64,000 nt of DNA from Eustoma russellianum. Taxonomy: Eukaryota > Streptophyta > Magnoliopsida > Gentianales > Gentianaceae. The notes below the pieces were generated by a model that worked only from the letters and a program-made list of their open reading frames with translations, was not told the origin of the DNA and made no database searches. Below are positions 35,903-47,042 of the stretch, in pieces. The position numbers were made by a program, and so were the translations under genes. Numbering within the stretch: the first letter of the stretch is position 1; each line of letters begins with the position of its first letter. Location of the stretch: positions 32,284,753 through 32,348,752 of the forward strand of contig AP025062.1 in the NCBI GenBank assembly GCA_036186865.1. The letters are read 5' to 3'.

Positions 35903-37502
35903 GGTAAAATTACCTGAAATTGAACAAGAAAACAAAGAAAAAAAAGGAAAACTAACACAAAGACAAAAGAAACTTGATTATGTTAGTGGAAAAAAAACAA
36001 GTGTTTGTCCCTCACTTTCTCTCTTTTTGTAGTTCACACAATCTTGTGTCTTCTTGAAGAATCTGAGGCTAGAACAATTCAAAACAAACTTTCCAAGTGA
36101 GTATCAATTCCGATAACTTCAATCATGTAAAGTAAACCTTCATCACAAGTCTCTTACCAATTCACTCACAATTCCAATGTTATAAACAACAAACTTGGAC
36201 TATACTAAGATTCAAAGAGAATTGAAACCAAATTTGATGTAATAAGCTGAGCCAAAGAAATGCTAAGGGGTTGCCCTGGGCAATCCTTAACTTAATCTTA
36301 GGCTTTATGCAAGCTAGATGCAAGTATGAATGAACTAGAAGCACTCAAGTGTTCAAAAGTGAAAACAAATGGGTACTTTGGGTTTATGAAGGAAACAAGA
36401 CCAGCTTTTTTTGCTCTTTGCACTTTTAATTGTTTTGTGCAAACTTTTCTTTGAAATAAGCTTCTCTTTCTTTCTTTTTCTTTTTCCTTGTTCAAAGCTA
36501 AACAAGGTGTATATATCTTGGTAAAATTGATCGATAAGGCTTTGTGTATTTGGATGGATATCTTGATGTTTTTGTGTGTAGTAGGCTGTCAAGTTGTTCA
36601 AGATGAACAAATTGATTTTCTTTCTTGTCGAGGTTGCCAAATTAGATATTGAACACAAGAAAATGCAACTAAAATCACCACACAATACAACTAAACAAAC
36701 ACAAAGTCTAAAACAAGTTAAGAGCTTCGATAACAACAAGAATATAGGATAGACCAAGGTAGATATATAAGCAATGGACTGAATATAAGTAATGCAGAAA
36801 AGCTTCTAAACAAAGAACTTAAAGTCCAAGAAAGTGTCTAATCATAAAGAAATTGAAATCCAACCAAATGAAATAAACAAACCATAAATCATCATAAAGA
36901 AATAATCTTTTAAGTGTTTTATGATATGTTTGTCCTTAGTCCTCTCCAATTTCATAAAGGTCCAGTGTCACGGTAAGTTCTCAGAGTCCAATCCAACCTT
37001 ATATCATCAACGTCATGTAGGTCCAGCGTTACGGTAATTGTCCAGAGTCCAATCCAACCTTATATCACCAATTTCATGTAGGTCCAGGGTTACGGTAATT
37101 GTCTAGAGTCCAATCCAACCTTATATCACCAAATGATACGGTAAGCTTGTATATTGGTTTTTTTTTTGAGTTTACTTTTTTTTTTGCTTGTTGAACAGGA
37201 AGAAACAAAGAAACTTGATTAAAAAAAAAAAGATGACACTTTTTTTTTTTGAGCAACAAGATGTAACAGAAAAAGAAGCGAATTTGATAGACAAAACAAT
37301 GAACTAGAAAACACACGGATAAACTGTCTTAGTTTTGGTTTCTTTTTGTTTCTGAATTATACAATTCAAAACAAGAAGAAGAAACTAAACCAAATAGAAT
37401 TCAACCTTCTAAGAAGATGATTGAATGGTGGATGAAGATAAGAACGAAAGAAAAGAAAAATTGACACAAAGAAATGATAAGTTGAGTTAAAGAAAAACCT
37501 TC
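35903..37502 (-). other. Untranslated leader of element G
   Basis: About 1.6 kb between primer site and gag start without a conserved frame. It contains A/T homopolymer runs at 37150-37250, a 61-bp tandem repeat at 36946-37143, and short upstream open frames. Splicing or packaging signals may lie here, but I cannot identify them. Confidence 0.7.
36946..37143. repeat. 61-bp tandem repeat, about three copies
   Basis: The word GGTCCAG recurs at 36959, 37020 and 37081, each followed by (T/C/G)-GT-ACGGTAA and the block GAGTCCAATCCAACC. A partial fourth copy ends near 37143. It lies in the leader of element G. Confidence 0.9.
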
Positions 37503-37514
37503 GCTCTGATACCA
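37503..37514 (-). promoter_or_regulatory. Primer binding site, element G
   Basis: Reverse complement of TGGTATCAGAGC, three bases from the 5' LTR. Confidence 0.92.
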
Positions 37515-37517
37515 CTT

Positions 37518-38714
37518 TGATACGTGCAAGAATGGACCTTTCTTTAACTCTAAAGCTCCTTCTCCAAATATGGTTTAGGCACAATGAAGATAGCTTCACC
37601 TTGCTTCCAAATAAGTTGAAGAAAACCTTTTGAACATAAGTCCTCCAATGAGTTTCACATAACCCAAGCAAGATACCTCCCTCTTGGATGTTTCCCTCCC
37701 CAGAATTGGACAATTCTCACAAGGATGTCCAAGCCTTGAAAGATTCTAGCCTTGATTTTGAATATGCACCAAGAAAACACACAAGAATTGCTCTTGAAGA
37801 AGAAGAAATTTTCATTAAAGGTGTGTTTTTACAAGGCTTCTCTTATGTGCCTTTTATAGGCAAAAATAACACAAGACAACAAACTATCTTACAAATTGAA
37901 ATGATGATTGAAAAGACTACACACTTCTAAAAACTATTCATGTAGGCTCCATAAAAACTAGTCTTGCAAGTCTTGAATGATGATTTTCAAACTAGGCCCC
38001 TCAAGTACTATTCATGGAAGACTTTAAGGATTTGTCTTCAACTTGAAAATCTTATCTGATTTGTGACAGAATTTTGGACACCTTCCAGATCGAAATAGGC
38101 CTTGACTTCTTCTAGAGAATTGTAGCCGATTGAGTGTAGAAAATAATCATATAAAGTTCTTTGCATTTGGCCCAACCATTGAGGAGATATATCCAAAATA
38201 CTGAAGGTATGTCACAGAATTCGGTAGAAACAGTACTTCAACTTGCATGCTGATTTTGGCTATTAAGACGACCGAATTTGGAGAGGTGCAAAACATAAAA
38301 GTTGTAGATCTTTGTCTTAGCTTTCCAAAACATCTTTAAACTTGTAAATTGGCCTTATGGTTGCAGAGATACGTTAATTCTACCAAAACTGGTCCTGCAG
38401 AAACTCACAATCCGAGATAGGCCTAAACTAATACAACATAAACATTTACAAAGCAAAATAAAGAACACATTCTAACTTAATGATATTTTAAAATGGTTCT
38501 AAAAACTCTTACAAATCATGTTATAGGTTCAATAAGGTGAACCCAATGTATACATTCCTTTGGTTCATCTTGCACATGTTTAAAAAGAAAGGCCCCTACT
38601 TCATGCATTAGTTTCTTAGTTTTACTTCTTGTTAAGGGTCCTTGATCTTGCATTTTTGTAACATTATGTGCATTCTCATTATCTTGACATGGATGAGGGT
38701 TATGGACCTCATCA
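37518..38714 (-). repeat. Element G 5' LTR (1197 bp)
   Basis: Equal in length to the 3' copy, with about seven substitutions seen by eye. The likely promoter is TATAAAAGG on the - strand at 37852-37858, in the middle of the LTR. Confidence 0.95.
37852..37858 (-). promoter_or_regulatory. TATA box of element G 5' LTR
   Basis: The - strand context CCTATAAAAGGCAC is a near-ideal plant TATA box. Transcription would start roughly 30 bp further on, near 37820. Both LTRs keep it. Confidence 0.65.
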
Positions 38715-39474
38715 GAATGTTACCTTTCCTCCATTCTTGATTTGTTCCAACTCGGTGAATAGTTTGGGGTTCCCCGCCATATGCCTTGAACATCCACTAT
38801 CTAAAAACCATTTGGTTTTCAGATTCTTTGACTTTGCCTCCTTCTTGCATTCCTTGCATTTTTCCTACAATGGAGACAAAGTTTTAGGTACCCTTTATTT
38901 GGGTCCTTGAATGTTAGGAGCACCATTCTTGTTTAGAAATCCCTTAGGTATTCAAACTTGAACATACCTTCTAGGCACATTTTTAGCATTATTATAGTTT
39001 TGAAAATTAGCATATACATGATCATTCCACATAAATGATGATGCATTGTTATACATGTTGCGCCATGGTTGATAATTATTATAGGATGGCCAAATTTTAT
39101 AGTGTGTATAAGGCATGTGACTTTGTTTCTTATATGGTGCTCTACATGTATATTCATGTGCATTTCTATAAGACTTATATGAGTGTTGTCTATACTTAGG
39201 TTCATAATAAGTTGGATGCATTTTATTATTTCTAGTTGTATTCGTATATATATAGGCATATTTTCTAGGTTGTCTAGATGCAAAGTTTTGCCTAGATGTA
39301 CGTTGATATGTATGTGCTTTTATGGGTGCAGGTTGTATTTTTGCTTTAGAATAAACAGAAGAAGGAGTAGAAGAAGATTTAGTAGGGAAAGTTGTTTTTA
39401 TATCTTTGTAAGGTTGTTTAGCAGTTGAAGATACAAACATAGTCTTTTTATCTAAAAAGCAAATGGTTTTTAGA
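38715..39474 (-). pseudogene. gag: Gag C-terminus and protease start, element B left unit
   Basis: On the - strand from 39474: FLDKKTMFVSS, a basic Tyr/His-rich tail (NYQPWRNMYNNASSFMWND), then stops near 38925 and 38895, then KSKNLKTKWFLDSGCSRHM, the protease start. It is cut at 38715-38719 by element G and resumes at 29976. The N-terminal gag half is absent here but present at 44123-45636; the open frame at its right edge runs on into LTR sequence and is chimeric. Confidence 0.85.
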
Positions 39475-40612
39475 TAAAAAAATCTGCCACAAATAGCCAT
39501 ATAGCCATTGGCTATATTTGAAAATATCCTTGTTGGCAATTTTTGCTAACTAGCTCCTTTTTGGTTGGTCCACTTGTCACCAACATATAAAATAAGTACA
39601 CCATCATTCTCACCTGATCATACACGTTTTTAAGCATACATATATGTGTAGCAACTCAGATTTTTGAAGAAGAAATCAATAGATAATAGTTGATAAGATT
39701 ATGTCAACGTGTAACACCAAAATTTCCAATATTTCTTCTTATATGTCATGATCATTTCCACACCTTTAACACCTTTGATATCTCTGAATAATGATGATAT
39801 ATATGCTCATAACATATATAAGAGGGTCTTCAAGAAAAAATAGAATGTGACGTCTCAAATCGTCACATATCCAGCTATAGTCAATAATATCATTATGTGA
39901 GAGAATAAAATAAAGACTCACCATATTATCTTCAAATTAATAATAACTCAGCTCCAGAATGAAGATAATAATATGCTCAAGAGATTCCTTGAGTGAAAAT
40001 ATCAAAAATACCCTCGGGGGTGAAATTACCAAAATGCCCATGGTATGAGAAAACTTCAGAAATGACCCGGATGGTCAGAAATAATCATGATATCACCTTT
40101 GTCATGATAAATAATATAAGAATACATCCTTGAAATTTTTTCACCATGTGATGTTCCTACAAAACTCAAAATTCCAATTTTGCCCTTTTTGGTAAGTAGA
40201 AACTTCCAAGGCACGTTAGTTCACAATACATTTAAAATCACCAAAAACACATAATATTCACATAATAAACATGTTTAAATCATATACAAATGAAAACAAC
40301 CAATTTATCATATTTTAAAAAATTATTTCTAAAAACCCTAGACATCGATCGATCGAAGTGGGGATTCGATTTACATTGATCGATTGATGTGTCTCAGGTT
40401 TAGAGATCGATGTCTCACCGTAAGGTCTCGAACTTTTACTGTCTTACATGGATCGATCGATGAGAGGGATCTATGTACATAGATCGATCGATGTGCAACA
40501 ACCTAAGAGATCGATGTCAACTTTTTCAACTTTTATTACTATGTGTGACATTTTTAAGTATTCACCACTTAAAATCATGACTTTGAAAATTAGCCAAACA
40601 TATTTCTTAACA
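39475..40612 (-). repeat. Truncated internal LTR of element B
   Basis: The first 1138 bp (transcribed strand) of the family-B LTR, then an abrupt switch to gag at TTTTTTTATCT. It matches 25451-26588 closely (about 0.5% difference by eye, offset 14024) and the 5' LTR less well. Non-coding. Confidence 0.9.
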
Positions 40613-40925
40613 TTCTCCCCCTTTTGGATGATTTTCAAAATAATCTAATATGATTTTAATGTCACAACTTATAACCAATTGTTTATCACAAATCTATCAA
40701 TTGTTTCACCAAATTTTTACCAATTGTTTTAGAAACTAATTTCCAACCAATTACCAATTATTTTCACATTGTTTCTAAATTTTTAACTCTCATGTATTCA
40801 TATGCTCCCCTCAATTTGTAGTCTCCCCCTTAACCTATGCTCAACTTATACCAATTGAAACTTAGCATATTATGACTTACTAACTAAAATCATGTTCTTA
40901 TTTTATCTCCCCCTTTATTTTGAAA
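40613..40925 (-). other. Polypurine tracts, element B right unit
   Basis: Same tracts as at 26589-26900, at a constant offset of 14024. No coding. Confidence 0.75.
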
Positions 40926-40943
40926 AGTATGCAAAAGATAGGA

Positions 40944-43900
40944 CTACGCAATGGCATCGTAAGTCATCATACCTAACTTGGCTCGTAAGTTTTCAAAAGT
41001 GGCTTGATTAAGGGGTTTGGTAAAGATATCAGCTATTTGGTGATCGATTCTTATATGGTTTATAACTATATCCTCATTTTGAACATGATCTCAAAGGAAG
41101 TGATATCGCACCTCAATGTGTTTGGCCTTAGAATGAAGCAACAGATTCCGAAAAAGATTGATTGCACTTGTGCTATCGCAGAAAATTGGAATATTTTTCA
41201 TTTTAATGCCAAAATCACTAAGTTGTTGTTTAAGACAAAGTATTTGGGTAGTACACAAACTCAAGGCTATATACTCGGCTTCAGTGGTAGAAAGAGCTAC
41301 ACTAGCTTTCTTTTTAAAAAACCAAGAGATCAAGTTGGTTCCTATGAATTGACACGTACCGCTAGTTGATTTTCTATCTAATTTGCAACCACCATAATCA
41401 TCATCACTATATGCGTGTAATTCAAACTTAGCGTTTCTATCATACTAAAGTCCTAAGTGACGTGTGTGTTTAAGATATCTAAATATCTTTTTCACTGCAT
41501 TGTAATGTGATACCTTAGGACACGATCGAAACCTAGCACACATACACACACTAAACATGATATCAGGTCTTGATGCGGTTAAATATAACGATGAGTCAAT
41601 CATAGACCTATAAAGTGTGTCATCAAAAGGTTTACCATTTTCATCCTTATCTAATTTGGTGCTAATGCTCATAGGTGTAGGGGTTGGTTTCAACTCTTCA
41701 AAGCCAAACTTCTTAATCATATCATTGACATACTTAAGTTGGCTAATATGGATTCCTTGAGGGGTTTGTTTGATTTGAAGTCCTGAGAAATAATTCAACT
41801 CTCCTACCATTGATATTTCAAATTCTGACTTCATACACTCTTCGAAGTCTTTCACTAAGGTAGGATTGGTTGAACCAAAGATTATATCATCTACGTATAT
41901 TTGAACTATTAGTAAATCATTATCTTTTCTTCTTAGGAATAATGTGTTGTCTATAGTTCCCCTTTGATAATTATTTGCAATAAGAAAGTTTGCAAATCTA
42001 TCATACCAAGCTTTTGGAGCTTGTTTCAAACCATATAGAGCTTCCTTAAGCTTGTAAACATGGTTAGGATTCTTTGGATCTTCGAATCAAGGGGGTTGTT
42101 TCACAAACACCTCTTCTTGGATGTATCCATTCAAGAATGCACTCTTGACATCCATTTGGAAGAGTTTCATGTTGCTTAGACTTGCAATTGCAAGTAACAA
42201 TCTAATTGCTTCTAGTCGTGCAACGGGTGCAAAGGTTTCTTCATAATCTATACCTTCTTGTTGATTATAACCTTGTGCTACTAGTCTAGCCTTATTCCGT
42301 GTGATGTTTCCTTGTTCATCCATTTTATTCCTAAAGACCCATTTGGTTACTATTATAGACTTATCTTCAGGTTTAGATACTAAGTCCCACACATTGTTCC
42401 TGGTGAATTGATTTAATTCCTCATGCATAACATCTATCCATGATATGTCACTTAAGGCTTCCTTAACATTCTTAGGTTCTATGTGTGAGACTAAACTATG
42501 TCCTTCAAGTTGACTTATGTTTCTACGTGTTCTAACCCCAACACTTGGATCCCCAATGATTAATTCTTTAGGATGCCACCAATTCCTAGATTGACTAGGT
42601 TCACCCTCATCTTGTTCAAATGTTTCATTAGTGTGAACATTGTCGTATACAATTGAATCATCTTGTAAGTTAGTTGTATTATCTTCCAATTCCAAAATCT
42701 CTTCATTTATTTCATCTAAGGGTTCATGCATGTCTTGTTCAGGGGGAGTTGGTTCTAGATGATCAAATACAGGCTCAAGTAATACATCATCATCAAACAT
42801 ATTTTCAACATTATTCTCAGGTTTATGTTGAGTTTTATCACTAACTTCAAAGCATGAATTTTCATTGAATTTCACATGTATGGATTCAATTATATTTCTA
42901 GATGAAGGATTATAACACATGTATGCTCTTGAGTTAGTTGAATACCCAACAAATATGCATTCGATAGACTTTTGTTCAAACTTGTCTAGATTATCCTTAG
43001 TGTTCAACACAAAACACTTACATCCAAATACTCTAAGATAATATATTTTAGATTGTCTATTGTTGAACAATTCATAAGGTGTTTTATTTAATTTCTTTCT
43101 AATAGAAAGCCTATATATAATATAGCATGAACAACTAACAGCTTCAGCCCATAAATATTTAGGTAATTTATTTTCACATAGCATAGTTCTAGCAACTTCT
43201 TGAATTGTTTTATTTTTATGTTCAAAAACTCCGTTGAGTTGTGGTGTTTTAGGTGGTGAGAATTTATGTTTTATTCCATGTAATTCACAAAACTTGATTA
43301 TATCTTTGTTTTTTAATTCTCCACCTCTATCACTTCTAATTCTTTTAACATTTTCTTCGTAAATATTTTCAAGTTGCTTAATAAGATTGCCAATGGAGCA
43401 TTGTCTTTGTGTGTTAAGAACAATGTCCATGTGTAGCGTGAGTAATCATCTTCTATGGCACACACATAGTAGTGTCCACCTAGACTTCTTGTCCTACTTG
43501 GACCAAATAAGTCTAAGTGAAGCAATTCTAGTACATGACTAATACTCACTTCATGTTTTGGTTTTAATGTTTCTTTAATGTTTTTTCCTTTAATCACACA
43601 TTTGAAAATTATCTAAGTCTAACTTAGACATTCCGCTAATTAAATTCTTCTTAGATAATTTCTTAATGGTTGAAATTCCTATATGGCCTAATCTTCTATG
43701 CCATAAATTCATATCTATGTCATGTGATATTAGACACTTAACCTTAGCATCTAACATGTTATCTAAGGTAAGAGTATAAATGTTACCATCGCTATTTCTT
43801 TTTAATACTATTTCTCCTTTTTCATTTATTATATCACAAGAATTGGGAGGAAAAGAAACATTATAGGCACAATCTATAAGTTGAGAAATACTTAATATAT

Positions 43901-44122
43901 TATAAGAAAGATTACTTACTAACAACACATTTCGTATTTGAAATGTGTTTGGGTCCCCAATTATTCCTTTTCCAACAACTTGTCCTTTGTTGTTGTCACC
44001 TAATGTTACCGTTCCTCCATTCTTGATTTGTTCTAACTCGGTGAATAGTTTGGGGTTCCCCGCCATATGCCTTGAACATCCACTATCTAAAAACCATTTG
44101 GTTTTTAGATTCTTTGACTTTA
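40944..44122 (-). pseudogene. pol: Copia pol, right copy in element B (protease to RNase H)
   Basis: Protease loop FLDSGCSRHM, GAG-pre-integrase, integrase (LLHLDLFGPS, IRSDRGGEL, NGVFEHKN), RT with YVDDIIFGST and RNase H to GMMTYDAIA. It shares with the left copy the stops at 42087, 41445 and 41091 and the 8-bp loss near 43598. It has no element G insertion at 44001-44005. The protease is joined directly to the gag coiled coil (GANMLKSKNLKTKWFLDSG), without the Tyr/His-rich gag tail found at 38838-39474. Confidence 0.9.
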
Positions 44123-45636
44123 ACATATTAGCACCCGATTTAAATTGTTCTAACATTTTTTCTAAGTTTAGTTTAGAAGACTTAAGTTGTCCTATCTCAT
44201 TTTCACAACTTTCTAACTTAGACTTTAACATACTATTTTCATTTTTTAACTTTTGTCCATTTTTCCTAAGTGATTCAATGTTAATCTCTAAAGAATCAAG
44301 AGTATTAGTAGACTCTTGTTTAAAATACTCTAATTGTTCAGAAAATTCCAAGTTGGACGTCTTCAACTTGTCATTTTCTTCAATTAGTTTCTTCTTTTTT
44401 TAGAGAGCCTCTTACAGTGAGCATGCATATTTAAAAATTCTTCATACGTTTCATCAAATGTCATTTCATTTTCAGAATCACTATCAGATGAAGAACTTAT
44501 CTCATTTGATACGAAGCAGATTTGAGCTTCCTCTGTGTCAGATTCTGAATCGAATGAGTCGCTCCATGTGCTCACCTTCATTGCTTGTTTGCCTTTCTTT
44601 GACTTAGACTCCTTGTCTTTTGTGCTTCCTTGTCATTGGCTTGTTTGTTATTGTTGTTATTATTATTGTTATTTTTCTTTGTTGGACAATCATATGAAAT
44701 ATGTCCTTTTTGACCACACTCGTAGCACTTTAACTCTTTATTATATCATTTATTTTTGTTGGAGTTATTTTTCTTAGGTTGAGGAGAAGAAGAAGAAGAA
44801 GAACGTTGTCTATTCCTATTAGGACGTTTGAAAAACTTTCTAAGTTTTCTTTCTATCAATATCAAGTCATCGCCTAATTCATTATCACTATGACTATCAT
44901 CATTACTATCATGTGTTTTAGTTGTTTTGAAAGCTTTTGACTTACTTGATGACTTAGACGATTCAGACTTTCGTTGGTTTAATTTTACCTCGTATACTCT
45001 GAGTGAACCTATCAATTCGTCCATTTTTGTGATCGATTTTGTCTCTTCAATTGACGTAACCTTTGGATCTCATTCAGCAGGAAGGCTTCGCAGCACCTTT
45101 TGAACCTTTTCATTGTTCGTGAATGATTTTCCTAAAGCTTTAAGAGCATTGAAAATGCTAGTGATTCTCAAATCCATAGATGTTATGGATTCGTTCGACA
45201 ACATTTTGAAAGACTCTAATTTAGTCATAAGCATGTTTATTTTTGATTCTTTTACACTGCTTGTTCCTTCATGCTTTAATCCAAGTGATTTCCATATGTC
45301 GTGTGTGCTTGTGCAATTTGAAACATATCCTGCTTCAGAAGTCATAAGTCCATTCAAGAGTAATTGTATAGCTTTAGCATTCATGGACATTTTCTTTTTA
45401 TCTTCCGATGACCATTCACTTTTATATTTTTCAACCTCTTGAGTGACTCCACTAACTTGTACAACTTTCATTGGAATGTACGGCCCATCTTCAACTATAG
45501 ACCATAAATCGATGTCTATAGCCATTAAGAATAGCCTCATTCTAAGTTTTCAATGAACAAAATTATTGCCATCAAAAAGAGGAGGGCGTTGGGTAGACAT
45601 ACCTTCCAACTCACCTTTGTGACAGACTATTGCCAT
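44123..45636 (-). pseudogene. gag: Sirevirus gag, N-terminal part (element B)
   Basis: The start is ATG at 45636. The - strand reads MSTQRPPLFDG, IDLWSIVEDGPY, then the capsid-like region, a CCHC knuckle (CYECGQKGHISYDC near 44690-44730, all ligands present), an Asn run encoded by a TTG/TTA repeat at 44640-44675, an acidic Ser/Asp tract and a coiled coil ending QFKSGANML. Stops replace Trp near 45552 and at 45070-45072 (TGG to TGA), and frameshifts lie near 44745 and 44385-44400. Non-functional. Confidence 0.87.
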
Positions 45637-45744
45637 TGTAAATACCTTTGTTTTGAGACTAGCAGGATATTTTGAACTATTGTTTCTTGGCCTTGTGTTG
45701 TTTGTACGGTGTTAAATCTTGCTTCTTTGAGTGGTGTAGACCTG

Positions 45745-45756
45745 GCTCTGATACCA
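45745..45756 (-). promoter_or_regulatory. Primer binding site, element B
   Basis: Reverse complement of TGGTATCAGAGC, two bases from the LTR end at 45759. Confidence 0.9.
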
Positions 45757-45758
45757 AT

Positions 45759-47042
45759 TATTGGACCATGCACCTGCAATAAACACCACTAGAGGGGGTG
45801 AACAGTGGTTAGCGGAAATTACACTACTACCCTTTATAAAAATCCCCTTTGAAAACAGAATCTGAGACCACCTCAGATTCAGAACCCGTTATTAAAAAAT
45901 TCAAAAATAAGTGTACACAACTTCAAAAATTATGAAACTTTTCAGAATATAACTTCAATAGGTTACCGAGACTCTGTCCAAAAATCAGACAAAAATAAGA
46001 TCGTTTGACCCTTCAAACAAATAAAAAGATTCAGATGGTCAATCTGGACAGAATTGGACAGAATGTTGCTGATTTTGAAAAATGTGTTTCTCTTTGAATA
46101 CTCAACCAAAAAGGTTGATTTTTATATAAAAACACTCCTTAGGATGTTTAGATAATTTTTCCAAAAGACCCTGACCTTAAACAATTCTTGATTAACACAG
46201 AATTCAAGTTTTCTCAAAACTGGTCAGATTGCAGCCAGATTGGAGCAGTTATATTTCAAAGACTTAAAGACTAACTTTCCCTTGTACAAATCAAGTGATT
46301 CTTGTTTCAAATAAAAGCTAACAGTCTGAAGTATAACTCCACCAAAAATCATGAATTTTGAAAGTGTTTAGCTATTTTTTCAAATCATGAGAAGTTGTGT
46401 AAAAACTGCAGTAAAAATGGGCAGAATGCAGAAATGAAGAAACAAGCCAAGAACACCAAGAATTTATCCCGGTTTGGTTAATATGACCTACTCCAGTCCC
46501 AAGGAACACCTTTCCTTGGATTTCACTACGAAATGAATCACCTTACAAGAAGAACCAAGCTTGATCCTTGGGTTATACACCAACCCTATTCAAGACTTGG
46601 ATAATCACCTTCTATGCAACACTTTTTTGCAATACCTCTACAACCTATTGATATAGCCTTATAGAAATGGCTAATCAGTATTACAAATGAAGCTCAAGAG
46701 GCTTGTAGCTCAACAAAAACAACAAGAGCACCTTTGCTACAAATAATGGAACAAGAACAACAACAACAAGAAGATGATAGCTAGACAATTCAACAAATGC
46801 TTTCAAGTGTGTTTCATTTTCTTTACCATTGCCTCCTATTTATAGTGTGAATTGAGCCTTGAAGATAAGATTGCACATGTGTCACCATCTTCATCATCAA
46901 GTTCAAGTGTCTTCACATCATTGGTTGGCTTTTGTACACTTGGCAAAATAAGACAACATAATTGGTCCACCTTGGTAACACCTTGTTGGCCGAATTTAAG
47001 CTCCAAAAGTGACTTGGAATTATCTTGAAAATGTGAAGATAA
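45759..47042 (-). repeat. Element B 5' LTR, inner segment
   Basis: Holds the unoccupied target of element 3 (TACTC at 46489-46493) and the probable promoter: CTATAAATAG on the - strand at 46836-46845. It is interrupted at GATAA (47038-47042) by element 4. Non-coding. Confidence 0.9.
46836..46845 (-). promoter_or_regulatory. TATA box of element B 5' LTR
   Basis: CTATAAATAG on the - strand, conserved with 24997-25006. Transcription would run toward gag. The upstream U3 is now separated from it in part by the element 4 insertion about 200 bp away. Confidence 0.6.

Larger units (their letters stand above)
29982..38714 (-). mobile_element. Element G: near-intact CRM-like Ty3/gypsy
   Basis: 8733 bp with target duplication GAATG at 29977-29981 and 38715-38719; the unoccupied site is at 44001-44005 in the other B unit (TAATG, one base changed). 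LTRs of 1197 bp each differ at about seven positions by eye. There is a Met-tRNA primer site, a long leader and one gag-pol frame. The coding region runs through the polypurine tract into the 3' LTR, a feature known for centromeric CRM elements; the CRM assignment is an inference. Confidence 0.93.

Noticed and set aside
26589..45636. Element B as two independent insertions
   Set aside because: Only one pair of outer target duplications (AGACG) exists, the inner LTR is truncated without a target duplication, and both pol copies share the same inactivating changes.
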